Below, in pieces: positions 1-5,687 of a stretch of DNA of 16,791 nt. The notes under the pieces are model-generated. The model was not told the origin of the DNA. It searched no databases and saw nothing but the letters and a program-made list of their open reading frames with translations. The first letter of the stretch is position 1, and every line of letters begins with the position of its first letter. The stretch is from Limivivens faecihominis. GTDB taxonomy: Bacteria > Bacillota > Clostridia > Lachnospirales > Lachnospiraceae. The DNA lies in assembly GCF_020686945.1 (NCBI RefSeq), contig NZ_JAJEPR010000051.1:1-16791 (forward strand), written 5' to 3'. The position numbers and the translations under genes were made by a program.

Positions 1-212
1 TACAGGCGTATCCGCCGATATTTAGTCTGACGCCTAAAGCGTCTGGAAGCATGTGACTTTAGTCATGTGAGGGTCACTGGGAAAATAAAAGAATCAGTGT
101 AGACATTGGAGAAATAGTACAGCTCCAGCATTGCGCGGTTAAGATGCAAAGAACAGAAGATGGAAGTAAATTAACTGGAAGATTGAGTATTGACTGAAAC
201 AAATAATCATTT
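1..212 (+). other. Hairpin-rich region upstream of rluA-like gene, no gene identified
   Basis: I see no convincing gene here. Frame 3 is open from the window edge to a TGA at 54-56 and could be the last 17 codons of an upstream gene, but it resembles nothing I know. Five short inverted repeats follow one another: 5-8/13-16 (GGCG/CGCC), 29-33/39-43 (GACGC/GCGTC), 50-58/61-69 (nine positions with two G-T wobbles), 75-79/95-99 (CACTG/CAGTG) and 107-111/123-127 (TGGAG/CTCCA). That density suggests a structured RNA or leader. A string near 72-82 (GGTCACTGGGA) recalls one part of cobalamin riboswitches, but the B12 box and other conserved blocks are not recognisable. No clear terminator or consensus promoter was found. 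Confidence 0.35.
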
Positions 213-1100
213 ATGAAACGTATCCTTACTTATCAGATAGAAGAAAACACAACAATAGAAAAATTTTTAAAGGCAAAACTGGGATTTTCGAGGAAGCAGA
301 TCAGCGCATTGAAGTTCCGGGAGGATGGAATCCGGGTGAATGGAAAACGGAGGAGAGTGACTGAGAGGCTTCTGCCGGGGGATCTTCTGGAGCTCAGTGT
401 GGAAGAGGAAGGGAAAAGTTCCTCTCAGCTAATTCCTACAGAAGGGACAATCTCTGTTCTTTATGAGGATGAAGATCTCATTGTGGTGAACAAGCCGGAG
501 GGGATTCTTGTGCATCCTTCCGGTGGGCATTATCAGGACACGCTGGCCAATTTGCTTATGGGATATTTTAAGAAAAAGGGAGAAGTGCCTGTTTTGCGTT
601 CCATCGGGCGGCTGGATAAGGACACCTCCGGGGCCGTGCTTTTTGCCAAGACGAAACTGGCGGCGGCCAGGCTTTCGGAGGAACGGGAGCGGGGGCGGTA
701 TGAGAAGGAATATCTGGCAGTGGCGGAAGGGTATTTTGCGGAAAAGACTGGGGAGATTCACCTTCCCATCAGCCAGGTGCCGGGGAGCAGTCCGATTCGG
801 ATGGAAGTGAATCTGACAGATGGGAAGAAAGCTCATACTTACTGGAAAGTTGAAAGGCAGTTTCAGAATGCAGCTCTTCTCCGAGTTCACATCACTACCG
901 GCCGGACACACCAGATCCGGGTGCATCTGGCGGGGATCGGGCATCCGCTGCTGGGTGATCCTTTGTATGGGAAAACGTGCGGGGGATTTTCGCGGGCGGC
1001 GCTGCATGCGTGGAAGTTGATATTGCATCATCCGGTTACGGGAGAAAAACTGGTGATTGAGGCAGCGGTGCCGGGGGACTTTAAGGAGTATGAAAGGTGA
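213..1100 (+). CDS. RluA-family 23S rRNA pseudouridine synthase (RluD-like)
   Basis: A 295-residue pseudouridine synthase that isomerises uridines in RNA, probably large-subunit rRNA, in the cytoplasm. Residues about 12-65 form an S4-like RNA-binding domain (FLKAKLGFSRKQIS... RVNGKRR). The catalytic domain follows, with the family signature GRLDKDTSG at residues 132-140, in which D135 is the expected catalytic aspartate. Later conserved blocks are the Tyr-bearing EKEYLAVAEG and the TTGRTHQIRVHLA motif near the C-terminus. Length is normal for the RluA/RluD/RluC group. The start ATG at 213 has no good Shine-Dalgarno sequence, but the N-terminal alignment is natural there. The exact target uridines cannot be read from sequence, so no symbol is given. 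The stop codon at 1098-1100 lies inside or beside the start of the HsdM remnant, so DNA was joined immediately behind this gene. Confidence 0.92.
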   Translation: MKRILTYQIEENTTIEKFLKAKLGFSRKQISALKFREDGIRVNGKRRRVTERLLPGDLLELSVEEEGKSSSQLIPTEGTISVLYEDEDLIVVNKPEGILVHPSGGHYQDTLANLLMGYFKKKGEVPVLRSIGRLDKDTSGAVLFAKTKLAAARLSEERERGRYEKEYLAVAEGYFAEKTGEIHLPISQVPGSSPIRMEVNLTDGKKAHTYWKVERQFQNAALLRVHITTGRTHQIRVHLAGIGHPLLGDPLYGKTCGGFSRAALHAWKLILHHPVTGEKLVIEAAVPGDFKEYER

Positions 1101-1566
1101 TGTTGTTGATATCTTTACAAATAATATTGATATGAGTGATACGGAAGCAAGCGAAGATCTTCTTGGTCGTACCTATGAATATTGTATAGCTCAGTTTGCT
1201 GAAAAAGAAGGTGTCGGCGGTGGAGAATTTTATACACCGTCCAGCGTTGTAAAAACATTGGTTTCCATTCTTCGCCCCTTTGATAACTGCCGGGTATATG
1301 ATTGTTGTTGTGGTTCTGGCGGTATGTTTGTACAGAGTGAAAAATTTATTGAAGCACATAGCCATAAAAGAGGTGCAATTTCTGTTTATGGACAGGAAGC
1401 TAACCCGGATACTTGGAAAATGGCAAAAATGAATATGGCGATTCGCGGCATCGATGCAGATCTTGGACCGTACAATGCAGACACTTTTACGAGTGACTTA
1501 CATCCGACCTTAAATGTGAATTGTGGACAGACAATCATGATATGGAATTATCGTCGAAATCTTTAA
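1090..1566 (+). pseudogene. Truncated type I restriction-modification methyltransferase subunit (HsdM) remnant
   Basis: Only about 140 recognisable residues of an N6-adenine methyltransferase (HsdM, usually near 500 residues) remain. Visible family blocks are GRTYEYCIAQFA, GGGEFYTPSSVVKTLV, the SAM-binding motif DCCCGSGGMFVQSEKF (1300-1347; normally DPCCGSGG, so the proline is replaced by cysteine), YGQEANPDTWKMAKMN, and ADTFTSDLHPTL. The sequence then leaves the family just before the catalytic NPPF motif should appear, ending in an unrelated tail and stop. The N-terminal helical domain, catalytic motif, C-terminal region and any hsdS or hsdR partner are all missing, so it cannot be an active methylase. 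The homology begins within a few bases of the upstream synthase stop codon. The DNA is visibly more AT-rich than the flanking genes, which fits horizontal acquisition followed by deletion. An open frame extends upstream to 1057, but that part is out-of-frame synthase sequence. Confidence 0.85.
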
Positions 1567-1637
1567 GCGTGTATACATATTCAATAAGACCAGAATTGAG
1601 TAAAGTGGCAGAAAAACCGGTGTTTTACGGTAAATAA
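1515..1637 (+). pseudogene. Possible C-terminal fragment of an unidentified gene
   Basis: In the frame starting at 1515 the DNA reads through about 40 codons to a TAA at 1635-1637. The end reads like a natural protein tail (YTYSIRPELSKVAEKPVFYG), while the HsdM frame stops at 1566. The best start would be an ATG at 1542, giving a 31-residue peptide without a ribosome binding site. I do not recognise it. It is most simply the leftover end of another gene joined to the HsdM remnant by the same rearrangement, or random open frame. Confidence 0.2.
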
Positions 1638-1669
1638 TGAAAGCAGCGTTTAGTATCAATCTTTATCAA

Positions 1670-1675
1670 TATAAT
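1670..1675 (+). promoter_or_regulatory. Probable -10 element of the Nudix gene promoter
   Basis: A perfect TATAAT lies 28 bases before the preferred Nudix start codon and just ahead of its ribosome binding site. No good -35 element is found 16-18 bases upstream (the sequence there is of the CGTTTA/GTTTAG type), so the promoter is weak or activator-dependent. It supports starting the gene at 1703 rather than 1637, since 1637 lies upstream of this promoter. Confidence 0.45.
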
Positions 1676-1702
1676 TTTCATAAGAGAAAGGACTTTTCAA
1701 CC

Positions 1703-2191
1703 ATGCTCCTCACAACCCTCTGCTACATAGAAAACGCCGACAGCTATCTCATGCTTCACCGCATCAAGAAGAAAGCTGATGTCAACAAAGACAAATGGAT
1801 TGGCATCGGTGGAAAATTTGAAAAAGGCGAAAGCCCCGAAGATTGCCTTTTAAGAGAAGCCCGGGAGGAGACCGGCCTGACGCTTACGGATTACCGTCTC
1901 CGGGGTGTGCTTACCTTCATTTGCGATCCCTGGGAATCCGAGTGCATTTTTCTTTACACGGCCACAGGCTATGAAGGAAAGCTCACGGACTGCCCCGAGG
2001 GAACGCTCGAATGGATCAGAAAGGACGAGATCCATAAGCTCAACCTCTGGGAAGGAGACAAGATCTTTTTCAAACTTCTGAATGAAAACTATCCGGTTTT
2101 CTCCTTAAAGCTGGTCTACGAAAACGGTGACCAGCTGACGGAAGCAGTTCTGGACGGCAGGAAACTGAAGATCGCGGATTATACGAAATGA
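1703..2191 (+). CDS. Nudix hydrolase, MutT/8-oxo-dGTP diphosphatase type
   Basis: A 162-residue Nudix enzyme, cleaving a nucleoside diphosphate linked to another group. The closest resemblance is to MutT-like 8-oxo-(d)GTP diphosphatases, which clean the nucleotide pool. The full Nudix box is present at residues 37-59 (G-x5-E-x7-REAREETGL), with the metal-binding glutamates E52, E55 and E56 intact. KWIGIGGKFEKGES precedes it, as in many Firmicute members. The ATG at 1703 is chosen because an AAAGGA ribosome binding site stands about ten bases upstream and the protein start (MLLTTLCYIE) matches family beginnings. An in-frame ATG at 1637 would add 22 residues with no binding site. The gene is convergent with the asparaginase, 38 bases away. 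The true substrate cannot be decided from sequence. Confidence 0.88.
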   Translation: MLLTTLCYIENADSYLMLHRIKKKADVNKDKWIGIGGKFEKGESPEDCLLREAREETGLTLTDYRLRGVLTFICDPWESECIFLYTATGYEGKLTDCPEGTLEWIRKDEIHKLNLWEGDKIFFKLLNENYPVFSLKLVYENGDQLTEAVLDGRKLKIADYTK

Positions 2192-2210
2192 TCATACCTG
2201 TCTTTCAAAA

Positions 2211-2244
2211 AGAAGCTCTGAAAACCCGCTTAATTCCGGTTTTC
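2211..2244. terminator. Weak terminator-like inverted repeat between convergent genes
   Basis: GAAAACC at 2220-2226 and GGTTTTC at 2238-2244 form a 7-bp inverted repeat with an 11-base loop, lying between and partly inside the ends of the convergent Nudix and asparaginase genes. The minus strand then carries a short T-run (CTTCTTTTTG) further downstream. The geometry is not textbook, so termination here is only plausible. Confidence 0.3.
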
Positions 2245-3252
2245 CTCCCCATCCCAGAACAAGAGATCATGATTGATCGTTTTGTAGAACAGCTCCTGGA
2301 AATCGGCCACGTCACCAGTCTGGCCCAGGGCCCACATGGTCTTGGCTACGGTGGCTTCCAGGGTCATATCGTAGGACTCGATGAGATTAAACTGATCCTT
2401 CATCACCTTTCCGACCTGATAGATTTCCATATCGCTGCCCTCGTGGGTGACCTGGGTCGCCATAATGACAATTTTTCCGGAGGAGATGAACTTCTGGATC
2501 ATCTCATGGAAGCTGTCGTCCCCGTAATTTGGAAGGCCGCCGACGCCGAAAGACTCGATGATCACAGCGTCATAGGAATCGTAGAGGGCCTCCAGAATCC
2601 GACCGCTGATGCCCGGAATCAGTTTCAGGAGAAAGACCCGGTCGTTTAAAGTGTGGCAGAACTTCAGCGGCGTGGTACTCTGGTCCTTGTCATCGATGTA
2701 GAAGATGATCCGGGAATCCTGAATGATGGCAATCTGCGGAAAATTGATGCTGGAAAAAGCGTTGAAGCTCTTGGAGCGCTCTTTCTTCGCCCGGGTGCCG
2801 GCGATGACTTCCCCGCCGAAAACGATATTGACTCCGTGGGCCCGGTCATGGGAAGCGAAACGGAGACTGTCCAGGAGATTGGCCCGGGCGTCGGTGATGG
2901 GAAGGTCGATGGGCTTCTGGGCGCCGGTGATGACGACGGGTTTCCGGTTGTTCTGAATGAGATAGGAAAGGGCGGCAGCCGTGTAGGCCATGGTATCCGT
3001 GCCGTGGCAGATTACGAAGCCGTCATAGTATTCGTACTTTCTCTCGATAAGAGCCGCAAGAGCCAGCCACTGGGAGGCGTTAATGTTGGTGCTGTCGAGA
3101 TTGAAAGGCTGAACGGTGTCGATCTCGCAGAACTTCCGGGCTGTGGGAACATAGCTTAGAAGTTCCTCGGAAGAGATCTGCGGGCAGAGTCCCTCGCTGG
3201 TGTATTTGGAAGCGATGGTTCCGCCAGTGGCGATCAAAAGAATCTTTTTCAT
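2230..3252 (-). CDS. ansA: L-asparaginase, type I (cytoplasmic)
   Basis: A 340-residue asparaginase hydrolysing L-asparagine to aspartate and ammonia. The N-terminal motif ATGGTIAS holds the nucleophile T12. The second signature HGTDTMAYTAAALS at residues 83-96 holds the catalytic T85-D86 pair. The lysine in TRAKK (K156) takes the place of the conserved catalytic lysine. There is no signal peptide, and the GAQKPID segment is of the type I form, so it should act in the cytoplasm. The open frame extends upstream to 3351, but the ATG at 3252 is the right start: it follows a good GGAGGG ribosome binding site (complement of 3261-3271) and the protein begins directly with the first conserved strand. 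It is a single gene, divergent from the shell-protein gene. A GatD-like or glutaminase activity cannot be fully excluded. Confidence 0.92.
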   Translation of the reverse strand: MKKILLIATGGTIASKYTSEGLCPQISSEELLSYVPTARKFCEIDTVQPFNLDSTNINASQWLALAALIERKYEYYDGFVICHGTDTMAYTAAALSYLIQNNRKPVVITGAQKPIDLPITDARANLLDSLRFASHDRAHGVNIVFGGEVIAGTRAKKERSKSFNAFSSINFPQIAIIQDSRIIFYIDDKDQSTTPLKFCHTLNDRVFLLKLIPGISGRILEALYDSYDAVIIESFGVGGLPNYGDDSFHEMIQKFISSGKIVIMATQVTHEGSDMEIYQVGKVMKDQFNLIESYDMTLEATVAKTMWALGQTGDVADFQELFYKTINHDLLFWDGEENRN

Positions 3253-3319
3253 GGTAAAAATACCCTCCTGGTAGTACGAACAGAAGCGAAAATGCCGGCC
3301 TCCGCCCAAAGATAGCAAC

Positions 3320-3325
3320 AGTATA
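3320..3325 (-). promoter_or_regulatory. Probable ansA promoter, extended -10
   Basis: On the minus strand TATACT is preceded by TGT, giving an extended -10 element about 68 bases before the ansA start codon. No strong -35 matches at 17 bases (TTTTCT), as is usual for extended -10 promoters. One arm of an inverted repeat (CAACAGT 3316-3322 with ACTGTTG 3350-3356) covers part of it. Confidence 0.5.
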
Positions 3326-3363
3326 ACACAGACTTTGTAAAAAGAAAACACTGTTGTATTTTG

Positions 3364-3393
3364 TTGGATTGCGTGGTATCATGAAGTTATAAT
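3364..3393 (+). promoter_or_regulatory. Probable promoter of the shell-protein/GTPase unit
   Basis: A perfect TATAAT stands at 3388-3393 with a poor -35 (TTGGAT at 3364-3369, 18-base spacing). Transcription would begin near 3400 at a small GGGC-AAAAA-GCCC hairpin (3398-3410), leaving a leader of about 130 bases before the start codon at 3531. The weak -35 suggests dependence on an activator or low basal activity. Confidence 0.5.
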
Positions 3394-3397
3394 AATG

Positions 3398-3489
3398 GGG
3401 CAAAAAGCCCGTACGGATAGATCCCAAATACTTCAGCAATTCGGCGGAATGCTGCATGCAGGCCGGTTTATCAGAATAGAAATTCTTTT
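3398..3489 (+). promoter_or_regulatory. Hairpin-containing leader of the shell-protein gene
   Basis: The leader contains three inverted repeats: GGGC/GCCC at 3398-3401/3407-3410; CAGC-(A)-ATTC with GAAT-GCTG around a GGCG loop at 3434-3454 (eight pairs, one bulged A); and AGAAT/ATTCT at 3473-3477/3482-3486, running straight into a short T-run to 3489. The last resembles a weak attenuator. I do not see a cobalamin riboswitch or the paired hexaloop hairpins bound by EutV-type ANTAR antiterminators. A regulatory role is inferred only. Confidence 0.3.
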
Positions 3490-3530
3490 ACAGATGGCAT
3501 CGACTGCCGGAGAAAGGAGCACAAAACAAC

Positions 3531-3911
3531 ATGAATATAGAAGACTTTATCCCCCAGGGAGAACAGAAGATGAGAATCGTGCAGGAGCTGGTTCCCGGCA
3601 AACAGGTGACGCTGGCCCATGTGATTGCAAGTCCGGACCCTATTATTTACCGGAAGCTGGGGCTTGATCCGAAGCTGGATTATAACCGGGCTGCCATCGG
3701 CATCTTAAGCCTGAGCCCGGCAGAGATTTCCGTCATCGCAGCGGATATCGCCATGAAGAAAGCCAACATTGACATGGGCTTTATCGATCGTTTCAGCGGC
3801 ACCCTGCTCTTTACGGGAAAGGTGGCGGAGGTGGAAAACGCCATCATCGAGATCAATCTCTATCTCAAAGAGAAGCTCGGCTTTACGATCTGTGAAGTGA
3901 CGAGAACCTGA
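3531..3911 (+). CDS. Bacterial microcompartment shell protein, EutS/PduU family
   Basis: A 126-residue circularly permuted BMC-domain protein of the EutS/PduU group, which forms hexameric tiles in the shell of ethanolamine- or propanediol-type microcompartments. Family blocks are IVQELVPGKQVTLAHVIA near the N-terminus, AAIGILSLSPAEISVIAADIAMKKA in the middle, and IGF/MGFIDRFSGTLLFTGKVAEVE followed by a C-terminal CEVTRT, close to the PduU ending. It carries about 13 extra residues before the usual start; the ATG at 3531 is preceded by AAAGGAG at 3513-3519, while an alternative ATG at 3570 lacks such a site. The stop overlaps the GTPase start by one base (TGATG), implying translational coupling. 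No other shell or lumen-enzyme genes are present, so it is not possible to say which compartment it serves. EutS and PduU cannot be told apart safely. Confidence 0.9.
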   Translation: MNIEDFIPQGEQKMRIVQELVPGKQVTLAHVIASPDPIIYRKLGLDPKLDYNRAAIGILSLSPAEISVIAADIAMKKANIDMGFIDRFSGTLLFTGKVAEVENAIIEINLYLKEKLGFTICEVTRT

Positions 3912-4420
3912 TGAAAAAGATCATCCTCATGGGGCGCAGTGAATGTGGAAAGACCACCCTTCGCCAGGCACTGAAAGGAGATACGCTCCATTATCACAAG
4001 ACACAGTATGTGAACCATTTTGACGTGGTGATTGACACGCCGGGAGAGTACGCGGAGACCAACCGTCTGGGTTATGCCCTGGCCCTCTATTCCTATGAGG
4101 CGGATGTGGTGGGCCTGGTCATCAACGCGGAGGAGCCTTATTCCCTGTTTCCGCCGAACATCGTGGCCCAGTCCATGCGGCCGGTCATCGGGATCGTGAC
4201 CCAGATCGACGCGCCGAGGGCCAATCCGGATCAGGCGGAGCGGTGGCTTCGGCTTTGCGGCTGCGAGACGGTTTTCCGGGTGAGTTCTTATACGGGAGAA
4301 GGGATCTGGCAGATCCTCGAATACCTGAAAGAACCGGGGGACGTTCTGCCCTGGGACAAGAAAGAGGCAGAGAAACCGAGGAAAGTTACCTCTACAAAAT
4401 TTGGGAAAAAAGACGCATAA
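3911..4420 (+). CDS. EutP/PduV-family small GTPase
   Basis: A 169-residue Ras-like P-loop GTPase of the EutP/PduV family, found with ethanolamine and propanediol microcompartments. PduV has been linked to positioning of compartments, and some EutP proteins are reported to have kinase activity; which applies here is unknown. Visible motifs are the P-loop GRSECGKT (residues 8-15), the G3 motif DTPGEY (42-47), a G4 motif in the variant form TQID (97-100), and an SS pair near 125-126 that may act as G5. The C-terminal tail from about residue 145 is lysine-rich. It overlaps the shell gene by one base with no separate ribosome binding site. Its stop codon sits inside the terminator that follows, so the two genes form a closed bicistronic unit. 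Confidence 0.88.
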   Translation: MKKIILMGRSECGKTTLRQALKGDTLHYHKTQYVNHFDVVIDTPGEYAETNRLGYALALYSYEADVVGLVINAEEPYSLFPPNIVAQSMRPVIGIVTQIDAPRANPDQAERWLRLCGCETVFRVSSYTGEGIWQILEYLKEPGDVLPWDKKEAEKPRKVTSTKFGKKDA

Positions 4421-4452
4421 GAAAGGCTGCTGCGGCAGTCTTTTTCTTATGC
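4415..4452 (+). terminator. Strong intrinsic terminator after the GTPase gene
   Basis: A long inverted repeat runs from GCATAAGAAA at 4415 to TTCTTATGC at 4452. The core stem AAAGGCTGC/GCAGTCTTT has a TGCG loop (4431-4434) and runs into a T-rich tract (TTTTTCTTAT). It overlaps the GTPase stop codon (4418-4420). The near-symmetric arms could terminate in both directions. It insulates the cobalamin operon from the shell-protein unit. Confidence 0.88.
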
Positions 4453-4459
4453 CCTCTTG

Positions 4460-4488
4460 TTGACAGCAAAACCCTCGCATAATATAAT
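4460..4488 (+). promoter_or_regulatory. Perfect consensus sigma-A promoter of the cobalamin operon
   Basis: TTGACA at 4460-4465 and TATAAT at 4483-4488 are both perfect and separated by exactly 17 bases. Transcription should start near 4495, leaving about 30 bases before the cbiD start. That leader holds only the ribosome binding site, so there is no room for a cobalamin riboswitch. The -35 begins eight bases after the upstream terminator. Confidence 0.9.
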
Positions 4489-4523
4489 GAAAACGGTTTT
4501 TATGGGAAAGGTGGGAGCAATCC

Positions 4524-5687
4524 ATGAAGAATGGACTGGAAGATTACTATGTGATCAAAAACAACAAAAAACTCCGGTACGGCTACACCACCGGCTCCTG
4601 CGCGGCGGCTGCTGCAAAGGCGGCGGCGCGGATGCTCCTGACCGGAGAAAAAGTGGAAAACATCGATCTTATGACCCCGAAGGGGATTTTGCTCCATTTG
4701 GAGATTCTGGATATCCATCAGGGGACGGAGGAGGTTTCCTGTGCGGTCCGAAAGGACGGCGGGGACGACCCGGATGCCACCCATGGCCTTCTGGTCTACG
4801 CTGCGGTGTGTAAGAAAAAGGAAAGCGGCGTGGATATTGACGGAGGCAGAGGCGTGGGCCGGGTGACAAAAAAAGGCCTGGAACAGCCTGTGGGAGCGGC
4901 TGCCATCAACAAGATGCCGCGTACCATGATCCGGGAAGCTGTGGAGGACGTTGCGGATGCCTTCGGTTATGCGGGCGGTTTTTCCGTGGTGATCTCGATT
5001 CCCGGCGGGGAAGAGGTGGCGAAAAAGACCTTTAATCCAAGACTTGGAATTATAGGAGGCATTTCCGTTCTCGGGACCAGCGGCATTGTGGTGCCCATGA
5101 GCGAAGATGCCCTGATTGCCAGCATCCATGCGGAGATGCGTTTGCGAAAAGAGAGCGGAGATTATCTTCTTGTCACACCGGGAAACTATGGGGCGGCTTT
5201 TGTCAGCACCTATCCGGATGTGGACGTGGAAAATTCCGTCAAATGCAGCAACTATGTGGGGGAGACCCTGGACTACGCGGTGAATCTCGGCATTAAAGGG
5301 ATTCTTTTTGTGGCGGATATCGGAAAATTCATCAAAGTTTCCGGCGGTATCATGAATACCCATTCCCGCTGCGCTGATTCCCGGGCGGAACTCATGACGG
5401 CGGCGGCCATCCGGGCGGGAGCGGATCTTGAGACGGCAAAGCGGCTTCTCGAGACCATCACGACTGTGGAGGCCATCGGCATTTTAAAGGAGAAAAATCT
5501 TCTGGAAAAGACCATGGCGGAGATCATACCCCGGGTGCATTACTATCTCCAGCATCGGATCGGGGAGGCCTTTCCGACGGAGGCGATTCTTTTTTCCAAT
5601 GAGCACGGTTTCTTAGGGGAAACCGAAGGAGCCCAGGAAATGCTCCAGCATTTTCGTACGGGCAAAAATGAAGGAGGAACAACATGA
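4524..5687 (+). CDS. cbiD: Cobalt-precorrin-5B C1-methyltransferase
   Basis: CbiD of 387 residues, which methylates C1 of cobalt-precorrin-5B with S-adenosylmethionine in the anaerobic cobalamin pathway, giving cobalt-precorrin-6A. Family blocks are LRYGYTTGSCAAAAAKAA near residues 17-34, GGRGVGRVTKKGLEQPVG in the middle, GLGIIGGISVLGTSGIVVPMS-type residues after it, and IIPRVHYYLQHR near the C-terminus. Length is normal for the family. The ATG at 4524 follows AAAGGTGGGAG at 4507-4517. It is the first gene of the operon, directly behind a consensus promoter, and its stop overlaps the next start (ATGA at 5684-5687). CbiD is specific to the oxygen-independent route and has no close relation to the other corrin methyltransferases in this operon. 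Confidence 0.96.
   Translation: MKNGLEDYYVIKNNKKLRYGYTTGSCAAAAAKAAARMLLTGEKVENIDLMTPKGILLHLEILDIHQGTEEVSCAVRKDGGDDPDATHGLLVYAAVCKKKESGVDIDGGRGVGRVTKKGLEQPVGAAAINKMPRTMIREAVEDVADAFGYAGGFSVVISIPGGEEVAKKTFNPRLGIIGGISVLGTSGIVVPMSEDALIASIHAEMRLRKESGDYLLVTPGNYGAAFVSTYPDVDVENSVKCSNYVGETLDYAVNLGIKGILFVADIGKFIKVSGGIMNTHSRCADSRAELMTAAAIRAGADLETAKRLLETITTVEAIGILKEKNLLEKTMAEIIPRVHYYLQHRIGEAFPTEAILFSNEHGFLGETEGAQEMLQHFRTGKNEGGTT

Noticed and set aside
50..71. CRISPR-like or tandem direct repeat (CATGTGA twice)
   Set aside because: Only two short copies 15 bases apart; they are explained by the hairpin with wobble pairs.
72..135. Cobalamin riboswitch near the window start
   Set aside because: Only GGTCACTGGGA is suggestive. 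The B12 box and the remaining conserved blocks are absent, and the downstream gene is a pseudouridine synthase.
1057..1089. Upstream extension of the HsdM frame into the pseudouridine synthase gene
   Set aside because: These codons are an alternative reading of synthase sequence; HsdM similarity begins only after about 1090.
2188..3159. Plus-strand open frames opposite the asparaginase gene
   Set aside because: They mirror the asparaginase codons and have no ribosome binding sites or recognisable domains.
3253..3351. Longer asparaginase with a hydrophobic N-terminal extension resembling a signal peptide
   Set aside because: The extension crosses the probable promoter and the good ribosome binding site before ATG 3252; family members start at the ATGGTIA strand.
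4500..5363. A 287-codon minus-strand frame opposite cbiD
   Set aside because: Antisense shadow of a gene with clear CbiD motifs; no support of its own.
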